In this document: positions 10,368 to 18,030 of the stretch, in pieces | How positions within the stretch are numbered: the first letter of the stretch is position 1 | Layout: each line of letters opens with the position of its first letter | Source of the DNA: Tausonia pullulans | Taxonomy: Eukaryota; Basidiomycota; Tremellomycetes; Cystofilobasidiales; Mrakiaceae | Assembly: GCA_951802195.1 (NCBI GenBank) | Contig: OX637624.1 | Coordinates: 620,001-684,000, forward strand | DNA length: 64,000 nucleotides | Reading direction: 5' to 3' | Program-made: the position numbers and the translations under genes | The notes under the pieces: generated by a model | What the model was told of the DNA's origin: nothing | What the model saw: only the letters and a program-made list of their open reading frames with translations | Database searches by the model: none

Positions 10368-13300
10368 TGGTGTACAACGATGTACAGATCGTCGCGGCGA
10401 ACATCCAGAGGGTGTTCACGCGAGATCGCGCCCGCAGTCTCCTCCTCTCCCTCTATTCACGATCCAAGGCTGACATATACCTTCTCTCAGAAGTGGCATG
10501 CACAACACCAGATCAGGTAGCGACCTGGACAGCCGAGTGTGAAGATATGGGCTTCGGCTCGATCTTTACGGTCGGCTGCCAGACTGCCATCCTCTGGCGG
10601 CATGCCTCTCGATTCCTCCCTCCCAATACCCCTCCGACTAGGATCAGATCCATCTCCCGCTCCTCCCCCATCCTACGAACCAACCTGACGGATGCCGTTT
10701 TTGTTATCGCCGGCGAAGCCGTCAGGGTGGCTGCAGTCTACGCCCCCTGCCGAGACAGCCAATCGAATGGCCGCTCGACAAAGGAGTTCCTCTCTACTCT
10801 ATCTCGCAAGATACCTGCCCACTCTGACATTCCTCTCCTCCTGGGCGGGGACTGGAACTGTGTGGAGGACAGCTACCTCGACGGGATGAGCCCATTTACC
10901 CAGAACGTGGGGAAGGAGGAAATGTGCCGGCTGGTCCGGGACTTTGCCCTCTCCGACCCATACCGATCCTTATACCCGCTCCAGCGCGAGTACACTAACT
11001 ATACTGGCATCACGCGAGCAGATCGCCGCATCGATCGCTTCTACCTGTCCCCTCTACTCGCTAGCCGAGCCGTGCGACAGCGCTTCCTGCCACGCCCGAC
11101 CGGCCATCTCTACTCTAGCCACAAGCCGATCGCACTCAGCCTCACCTTCCCCGGTGCAATAGAGCACGGTCCCGGATCGTACAAGATCGGAACACACCTT
11201 CTGAAGATTACCGGTTTTGTTGAGTACTTCCTCTACCACGTTCCCAAGTGGTACCAAGATGCGCTCACCGAGATCAGGGACCCCTTCGAGGCCTGGGACG
11301 AGACCAAGCTTCAGATAGCGGATCACGCGTCTGACATCTCAAGACACCTCGCCCGAATGAGCAGAGTGTCAGGCGGGGATCCACACAGGTCGATCCTCCA
11401 TGGCCACGCTCTTCGAGCCCACCTCGAACCAGCCAACACAAGCGAGTATGCCGTCAAGCAGCGACTCAAGATCGTCCGCCAGGCCGACACTATCGCAGCC
11501 CTGCGGCCACTCGACAACCCAGCAGCCACAGCCATCGCAAACAACGAGAGCATTCTAGCTACAGCACACGCCTTCTACTCGACTCTCTATGAGACCAAGA
11601 CGACGCCAGCTGCCGAGCACGCCAACGCCCTCCGATATGTCACCAACACACTCGACAACTCCCAGAGTCGGACCCTCGAGAAACCCTTCGAACTGGACGA
11701 GCTCAGGCGGGCTACGTTCAGATCGAACCGTAACAAGACACCAGGAAGCGACGGGATCCCCGTCGAGTTCTACCAGGCCACTTGGGCTGTCGTCGGCCCG
11801 ATCCTCCTCAGTCTGCTGAACCTCGTCCCGGAGACAGGCCTCCGATCCGCCTCACAGCGCGAGGCCCATATCCATCTCATCTTCAAGAAGAAGGGAGATC
11901 GCGACCAGATTGCCAACTACCGTCCGATCTCGCTCATCAACGTTGACGCTCGCATCTTCTCCCTTGCCATCAACAGCCGCCTGCTCACCGTCGTGGACTC
12001 CCTCATCGACGGGGACCAGACAGGCTTCCTCCCTGGCCGCGACTCGGGTCGCAACATCTCCTCCCTCCAGCTCGCCATTGACGACGAAGACCTCTTGCCT
12101 GGCGTCCTCGCCCAAGTCGACTTCGAGAAGGCATACGACAGAGTATCGCACGACTTTGTTGGCCCCTGCCTCCGCCACATGGGGTTCGGTCCGCGCGCCG
12201 CCGCGTGGATCACCTCAACGATGACCTCCCAGACAGCTCGCCTCATGATCAACGGATGGATGGGCCAAGCCATCGACATCCGGTCTGGTGTCCGACAGGG
12301 CGATCCCGCAGCACCGACGATCTTCGCCCTCCTCCTGGAGCCGCTGGCATGTATGCTCCGCCATCGCCTCCCACCGGCCAATCCACCCCCTCTACATGAG
12401 CGGAAGGTCCTTCTCTTTGCAGACGATCTAAGTATCCGGTGTCGGACCTGGTCGGAGGTCGATGAGGCGACGGTCTGCCTCCGAGAGTACGAGAAAGCCG
12501 CAGCAAGCAAGCTGAACTACCAGAAATCACTCCTTTATCCTCTAGGGTCATGCCGGACGGATGCACCAACGATGTACCACGAATGGCGCGTCCAAACGCT
12601 GTCATTCGACTTCCTCGGCGTTCCATGCGGTCGCACGGTCAACGGTCCTGCTTGCTGGCGAGATGTCATCGGCAAGCTGAAGGCTCGTCTTGCTCGCATC
12701 CCGCTGCACGACCTCCCTCTCCTTGCGCGATGCAACGTCATCAACCAGTACATCTACTCGAAGATCATCTACCTGGACCGCTTCCTGCCGTGCCCAGACG
12801 ATATCCTGGAAGACCTCGAGGCAACGGCCTACAAGTCCCTCTACCGATCGAAACACCACGACGTCAGCAGAGAACGTCTAGAAACCCCTCGAGACCTCGG
12901 CGGCTTCGGCTTCACGCCACTCCGATTCCGGCTCATCAAAGCGCGCGCTCAGTGGGCGGGCGATGTGCTCTTCAGACCGGAGCTCCCCGCATCGATCCGC
13001 ATTCGCAAGCGCATCATCCATACCATGAGCCTCGACCCAGGGGCCTATAGAATGATGACTCGCACCATCTTCCGGGATGGAGAGTTCATCAGAGGACCTC
13101 GGCCCGCCAATTTCAGCTGGCTAGGCGTATTCCTTTCCCCAGTGGAAGGTCAATGGTTCTTCCCAGCCGTCTGGTGGAATGCCATCACAAAGCTCCAAGG
13201 AGCTCTCCCTGCGCGATGCCAGGCTTACCTCCGGGCATGGTTCGAAGAAGTCAGCTTTGACATGAGTTACTGGAATCAAGACCGCTGGAGGAACGCTGTC

Positions 13301-14267
13301 CACTGGATGTCTACGTTCGGTACAGATGGCCAGTTGCGGATAGCTCTCCACCCTGGCCACACAAACCTGGGCCGGCTGAACGTCCCTCGTGAGCCCCACG
13401 GCGCACACAGTCGTACTCTAGCCAACCGCGGCCTCATCATCCCAAAGGGGTGGCAAGACCACTTTCCGGCGCTTACCAAGATCGATTGGAAGCGGCAGTG
13501 GTGCTTGCTCAAGGCCGTGTCCCGAGCGTCGCCCGAAGACGTCGACTTGGCCCACCGCTTCTCGCTGTACAGTCTCCACCCAGGGAAGCATACTGCTGCG
13601 GCATTCCTCGCCGACGGCACCGCTACACCGCACAACAGGTCCAAGCGATGTGCGCTGTGCCTGACGGCCCCCGTCGAGTCCTTCTTCCACCTCTTCGACG
13701 AGCCGTGTCCCGTCGTGGGCGCTATCTGGTCGGCTGCGGCAGCGCATGCCTCTCCTTCACTCCCCTCCCATCCTCCCTCCCTCCAGACGCTTGTCTGCCC
13801 GACACCGTCGCCGCCGAGGGGGGTCTTCCTCTTCCACTGCATCTTTGTTGCCCGGACATGGCGATCCGTCCGGAGGCGGAGGTACAGCAAGATCGCAGCC
13901 CTCGATCCTGTCACGGACGAGGAGATCCGCAAGATCGCGTCTATGATCCGGCAGACACACTGGCAGTCGAGTACGAGGTGGATAGCTCGCAGGGACCAGA
14001 TGGATGGAACTGCGGTCGGCGCCGACATCGATCCTGGGTGACAAGCAGGTCTGGGGTGGGGAAGTATGGCTGGTCCATAGCCACTGCTTGATGTAGCTGG
14101 TCATCTTAACATCTTACCTCTTTAATGGGCCTATGTCCACACCCATATATTGCTTTCCTTCTACCTGTTATTTACTTTCGCTCTCCCTCTATCTGGCTAC
14201 TACTCGATATCTCTCATAGGGTTACCTCGTTCTCTACGTATAACTCATGACTTAAATACAAAAAAAA
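9832..14267 (+). mobile_element. LINE (non-LTR retrotransposon), 5' truncated in ORF1, ORF2 intact
   Basis: The largest copy. It starts in the second zinc knuckle of ORF1, runs through a complete ORF2, has a ~225-bp 3' UTR, and ends in CTTAAATAC followed by A. The 5' junction abuts the A-tail of the short element before it. Domain order is ORF1 CCHC, then ORF2 with APE-type endonuclease, reverse transcriptase and a C-terminal CCHC, with no RNase H. That layout fits L1/Tx1/DRE- or Tad-like elements; I cannot place the clade without a tree. The absence of breaks in ORF2 suggests a recent insertion. Confidence 0.9.
10367..14041 (+). CDS. LINE ORF2: APE endonuclease and reverse transcriptase, 1224 residues
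   Basis: Nicks target DNA and reverse-transcribes the element RNA (target-primed reverse transcription). Residues ~1-265 are an APE-type endonuclease: AANIQ (Asn), LLSEVA (Glu), VYAPCR, LLGGDWNCV, RADRRIDRFYLSP and SHKPIALSL with the catalytic His. Residues ~440-750 are the reverse transcriptase: KTPGSDGIPVEFY, HLIFKKKGD, NYRPISLINVDARIFS, QTGFLPGR, QVDFEKAYDRV, RSGVRQGDPAAP, LLFADDLSI with the catalytic DD, and FDFLGVPCG. Residues ~1095-1115 hold a CX2CX9HX5C zinc motif starting CALC. There is no RNase H domain. The frame is uninterrupted from ATG to TGA with every key residue present, so it may encode an active enzyme. Its ATG sits inside the ORF1 stop (TAATG). Confidence 0.95.
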   Translation: MVYNDVQIVAANIQRVFTRDRARSLLLSLYSRSKADIYLLSEVACTTPDQVATWTAECEDMGFGSIFTVGCQTAILWRHASRFLPPNTPPTRIRSISRSSPILRTNLTDAVFVIAGEAVRVAAVYAPCRDSQSNGRSTKEFLSTLSRKIPAHSDIPLLLGGDWNCVEDSYLDGMSPFTQNVGKEEMCRLVRDFALSDPYRSLYPLQREYTNYTGITRADRRIDRFYLSPLLASRAVRQRFLPRPTGHLYSSHKPIALSLTFPGAIEHGPGSYKIGTHLLKITGFVEYFLYHVPKWYQDALTEIRDPFEAWDETKLQIADHASDISRHLARMSRVSGGDPHRSILHGHALRAHLEPANTSEYAVKQRLKIVRQADTIAALRPLDNPAATAIANNESILATAHAFYSTLYETKTTPAAEHANALRYVTNTLDNSQSRTLEKPFELDELRRATFRSNRNKTPGSDGIPVEFYQATWAVVGPILLSLLNLVPETGLRSASQREAHIHLIFKKKGDRDQIANYRPISLINVDARIFSLAINSRLLTVVDSLIDGDQTGFLPGRDSGRNISSLQLAIDDEDLLPGVLAQVDFEKAYDRVSHDFVGPCLRHMGFGPRAAAWITSTMTSQTARLMINGWMGQAIDIRSGVRQGDPAAPTIFALLLEPLACMLRHRLPPANPPPLHERKVLLFADDLSIRCRTWSEVDEATVCLREYEKAAASKLNYQKSLLYPLGSCRTDAPTMYHEWRVQTLSFDFLGVPCGRTVNGPACWRDVIGKLKARLARIPLHDLPLLARCNVINQYIYSKIIYLDRFLPCPDDILEDLEATAYKSLYRSKHHDVSRERLETPRDLGGFGFTPLRFRLIKARAQWAGDVLFRPELPASIRIRKRIIHTMSLDPGAYRMMTRTIFRDGEFIRGPRPANFSWLGVFLSPVEGQWFFPAVWWNAITKLQGALPARCQAYLRAWFEEVSFDMSYWNQDRWRNAVHWMSTFGTDGQLRIALHPGHTNLGRLNVPREPHGAHSRTLANRGLIIPKGWQDHFPALTKIDWKRQWCLLKAVSRASPEDVDLAHRFSLYSLHPGKHTAAAFLADGTATPHNRSKRCALCLTAPVESFFHLFDEPCPVVGAIWSAAAAHASPSLPSHPPSLQTLVCPTPSPPRGVFLFHCIFVARTWRSVRRRRYSKIAALDPVTDEEIRKIASMIRQTHWQSSTRWIARRDQMDGTAVGADIDPG

Positions 14268-14584
14268 TAACTTCCCAGCAGTCGTAGAGCACTAGGTGGA
14301 TGGCTGGCAGTGACCAGATTGCTGGGACTGCGGCCGGCGCCGACATCAATCCTGGGTGAAAAGCAGGTCAAGGGAGATGAAATATGGCTGGTCCATAGCC
14401 ACTGCTTGGTGTAGCGGTCATCTAAATATCTTACCTCTTCTAATGGGCCTATGTCCATGACCATTATTTGCTTTCTATCCACCTCTTCTTTCATTTTCGC
14501 TCTCCCTCTTCCTAGCTACGAGTTGCTATACCTCATAGGGGTACCTCGTCCTCTACGTATAACTCATGATTTAAATACAATAAA
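14268..14584 (+). mobile_element. LINE 3' tail fragment, second subfamily
   Basis: Starts near the last codons of ORF2 and continues through a 3' UTR ending ATTTAAATACAATAAAG. It is almost identical to 24160-24441 but clearly different from the UTR of the copy just before it (for example TAGCTACGAGTTGCTATACC, GGGGTACC). It is therefore a separate, strongly 5' truncated insertion of a second subfamily. Confidence 0.8.
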
Positions 14585-14770
14585 GTAGATACAACGAAAG
14601 ACGAAGTGCGAGAGGTCGCATCCATCATCCGGCACAAGCATCGACCGACGGATCCGAGAGAGTGCGAAGGTCAACGCGCTGGGGCTGGGGATGGTGCTGG
14701 TGCTGGCGGTGGTTAAGGGGATGATGGTAATGATGGCGGTAGTCCATGACTTACCAAAAATTAACTATAA
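14585..14770 (+). mobile_element. Older LINE 3' relic
   Basis: Resembles the end of the old copy at ~26430-26600: a GAAxGACGA segment, CATCCATCATCCGGC, then a GGGGATGATGG-rich stretch. No clear tail remains. It lies farthest from tRNA-Phe in this stack and is the most decayed. Confidence 0.55.
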
Positions 14771-15310
14771 TGATAGAGAGAGATGTTGCCGCTCGAGCCT
14801 AGCGGCCCACCGAGGAGCATGGCTGGACCGCCGATTCATCTCCCCCCATCCCACCCCCTTGCCTTCATGTCATTCGACTGATGGAAAAGGCTAAATTTAA
14901 GCTGGATGAACCGATGGGGATGTCCTTGCCTTCTCTAATTCAGCGAAACAAGTGCAACATGGAGGATGCAGCGCGAGATCAACGGTGTGTAACGGTGTTT
15001 GAGGTGTCAGTAAGTCTAGATGCTAACCTCTTTCCTCCTTTTATGGATAGAAATGCTCAAGCTTTCATCCCCGCCAATGCCAAAGTTCCAAAGGACTTCA
15101 TAGTCATACACAGGGGGACGAGAAGGAGAGAGGAAGCAAGCGATGCCATGCAAGCCGCCTCTTTCATTATCCTCCGCCCTCAAGTCGAGGGAGATCGAGG
15201 GCCGAGCCCTTCTAAAAGCAAGCTCGACGTCGACCTCGCCACTCCTTCCTTTTCGACAAACCTTTTCAAGAGATGTCTGTCTTCCCCCCTCATCCGGTCA
15301 ATACCCCGCC
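14771..15310. other. Spacer before the ferredoxin gene, no gene seen
   Basis: No supported coding frame. The part next to 15310 should hold the 3' UTR of the ferredoxin gene. Confidence 0.4.
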
Positions 15311-16422
15311 CTAGTGCTTCGTCGGCTTGGCCCCCTTTACAAGCACCAGCAGAGACACCGGTCAGCATCTTGCGCGTGGGGGAAAAAGGAGAGGACGAAA
15401 ACACACATCGACAAACATGTTCCTCGTCGCGCTCGGGAGCGTCACGGTGATGCCGTCGATGGCCTTCTCCATCTTGACCTGGCAGCCGAGCCTCGATCTG
15501 TCCGCACACGCGTAAGATCCGTCAGACAATAGTACAGGCAGAAACAAAAAAGAGTGAGGTGGGAGAGGGAGACAGACGTGTCAGTCAGACCGAACGCCAA
15601 GTCGAGCATGTCGTTCTCCTCGTCCGTCGGCTCCTCGATCCGGTCGTAGAACTCCTCAGGGAGGATGACGTGGCATGTCGAGCAGGCGACCGAGCCTTCG
15701 CAGGCGCCTATCATCGAACATAGGCGGGTCAGTCAGTAGGTATAGGGAGAGAGAGACGAGACAACGAAAGAGCGACCCACCCTCGAGGTCAATGTCATAC
15801 TCATGCGCGATGGAGAGAATGTCGTCACCCTCGTTGGCTTCAACGGTGCGGATAATGTCGCCGTTGGACTCGCGGAAGGTGATCTTGAGGCTGCAGAATG
15901 AGCGAAGGAATGAGCAAGCGCGCGCGGTGGAGGAGACAAAGAACGACGCGTCGCAGCTCAGGGATTGCCCCGGGATAGCGACGAATGGCAATGATGTGTT
16001 GACGCACCCAGTACCAGGCTCCGGGCGCTCAATGTCTCCATGCCAGACAACTGCAGAGAGCACCCCATCAGAATCATAGCGGTAGAACGAAGCGGTCCAT
16101 CAGGTCAGCCGACAGTCAGCCCGACCGAAGCCGACGAATGAGCGGAGAAAGAGACGGACGGACCGGGCGAGCTCGAGAACTGCCGTCGAACGGCACGCGA
16201 GAAGTCGCCAGGCCCCGGAACGAATGTAGACGTCGAGAAGGCGCGCCATCTGTTCAAGGAAGAGGAAAGGGAGAGCCGTGACCGCGCGGCAATGATAGTC
16301 CGGCTGCACGAGACGGTCGAAGCCGAGATGGAGGAGGAAGAGCAAGAGCAAGAAGTGGAGAAGCGGCCGGCGAGGGGACGGGTGGAGGAGGGGCGAAACA
16401 TGGTTGTCGTCGTGGCCATCAT
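15311..16422 (-). CDS. YAH1: Mitochondrial [2Fe-2S] adrenodoxin-type ferredoxin
   Basis: Carries electrons in the mitochondrial matrix for iron-sulfur cluster assembly and for heme A/ubiquinone hydroxylations. The N-terminus [20 protein letters not shown] is rich in Ser, Thr and Arg without acids, as expected of a mitochondrial presequence that extends ~100 residues. The mature domain starts [20 protein letters not shown]. After an intron comes [20 protein letters not shown] with the first three cluster cysteines (CX5CX2C), then [20 protein letters not shown] with the fourth, and [16 protein letters not shown] tiny last exon (15334-15311) adds GAKPTKH and the stop, in phase 0 from a GTGTGT donor; without it the reading would run on into CFRPLLFPP, which is not a family ending. 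The gene is divergent from URM1, with only 185 bp between start codons. Confidence 0.9.
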
Positions 16423-16607
16423 TATGGAGATCGTCAAGCAGAGAAGCCACACGAGGCGATGGGAGGAGAAAGACGGAAGAGAGAAGGTGGTCGAATCAGG
16501 GAAGAAGGCCGTCTCTGCTCGTTTTCTTCGAAGCCGCCAGTCCGCGAACCTCAACTGTCGGGCCCGACCGACGACAGCTGCCCTCCTCTCCCTCGCAACC
16601 ACCACCA
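16423..16607. promoter_or_regulatory. Compact divergent promoter, YAH1 and URM1
   Basis: The two start codons, on opposite strands, are only 185 bp apart, so both genes must share this short promoter and 5' leader region. No specific binding site is recognised. Confidence 0.6.
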
Positions 16608-17506
16608 ATGGCAGATGCATCACAGCAGATCAACGGCCTCGGCTATCTGACTCCCTCGTCGGCCGCCAAGGCGGTATCCTCAGCCGATGCGGCTGTTTCA
16701 ACGAACCCCCCGGCGTCCAACGATGGCTCGACGATTGGTGTCCAGGTCGAGTTTGGGTGCGTTAGAAGTTTCCTTTACCAGGCAGGTGTGCTATAACACA
16801 GGATTCTTCCCTCTATGCCACAGCCCATCCAATGAAGGGAAGGGCATGTGAGAGGGACGAGGCAAGGGCCGAATGGCGCGCTTGACAGGCGTGCGCGTCA
16901 GACGCATCCCTCCCGCCATGCACACCAGCCTCATGCGCTGCTGCTCTCTGGATCTCGTATCCCAAAACATGTCCTTTTGTACTTTTCCCTGAGACTGATC
17001 CTCTTTCTGTCGCTTATATCACGCAAACAGTGGCGGCCTCGACCTTCTCTTCTCACGCCAACCGCGCCACAATCTCCGCATTCCAGCTTCCTACCCTTCT
17101 TCCTCCTCAACCATCAGCTCCAACTCTCCCTCATCACCGCCAACAATGCGCCACCTCATCGAATACCTCGCGAAGAACGTCCTCCGTGAGAGGGAGGAGC
17201 TGTTCCGTGAGGGGGAGACAGTGTGCGTCTCACTCTCTCTCATACACTCTATGCTGTCGTTGTTGCGCCCTACTCTGACATGACCGATCTGCTCCCTGGG
17301 CCTTCTCACTTCAGCCGACCAGGGATCCTCGTCCTCGTCAACGACAGTGCGTCCTTCCCTCTTGCTTTCTCTATCCTCTCTCACATCATACCTTGACTAA
17401 TCAGAGGCGATGTAATCTAGTCGACTGGGAGCTGGAGGGCGAGCTCGCTTGTGTCCTCGAGGACGGCGACGAGGTGGTGTTCATCAGTACGCTCCACGGG
17501 GGCTGA
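16608..17506 (+). CDS. URM1: Ubiquitin-related modifier Urm1
   Basis: Sulfur carrier for 2-thiolation of tRNA wobble uridine and a ubiquitin-like protein modifier, cytosolic. The Urm1 fold begins at VQVEFGGGLDLLF, made across a 274-bp intron (16757-17030) whose splicing restores the conserved FGGG. It continues with [49 protein letters not shown] and FISTLHGG. The C-terminal Gly-Gly that becomes the thiocarboxylate is exactly at the stop (17504-17506). Four exons. Two oddities: a ~43-residue Ala/Ser-rich extension before the domain ([18 protein letters not shown]) that Urm1 normally lacks, and a Ser-rich insertion of ~25 residues after the first strands ([13 protein letters not shown]). Both need a cDNA, but they lie in open frame between good splice sites. 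Confidence 0.9.
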
Positions 17507-18030
17507 TGTCGATCTTATGTTCTGGATCGATGGAACGGAATGGTTCACGAGATGAGAGACGCAGGCCGCTCAAGCGTGGCCGGAGAAAGAAGACGCTCGC
17601 TCGTGCGAAGAGTCGTTCTGACTGAAGGAGGCTTGAACTCAGGAGGAACCAATTTAGTCGAAAGGAGTCCTGTTGTATAAGAGGTGCTAGCGCACGGGGC
17701 CGATTGGCTGGGTAAAGGATGAAAGAAAGAGTAGGCCCAATGCCAAGACGAATGAAGGCGAAGACAACTATTGCAGAGGAGGGGCAAGAAAGAAGAGAGG
17801 GAAAACGCCGAGAATTGGGGGACCAAAGGGGGGAAGGGGAATAGCAATGAGCCTTAATCTCAGCGCGATCAAGGAGGGAAGAAGTGAAGAGAGATTTTCT
17901 ATGAAGTGAGGAGAAGCGGAGGGCGGAGGACCGCGAGAATAGAGAGATACGATAGAGACGACAAAGGGAGAGGGTGGGAGGCAGGGAGTGGGCATACGAA
18001 GGAGGACGGACAGACAGAGAAACGCAGCCT
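17507..18030. other. Spacer between convergent URM1 and LCB2, no gene seen
   Basis: About 520 bp, purine-rich on the + strand. Open frames on the minus strand here run on past the LCB2 stop or are shadows, without family features. Confidence 0.45.

Noticed and set aside
11852-14104. Long minus-strand frames inside LINE ORF2
   Set aside because: They are antisense shadows of a GC-rich coding frame with full endonuclease and reverse transcriptase motifs.
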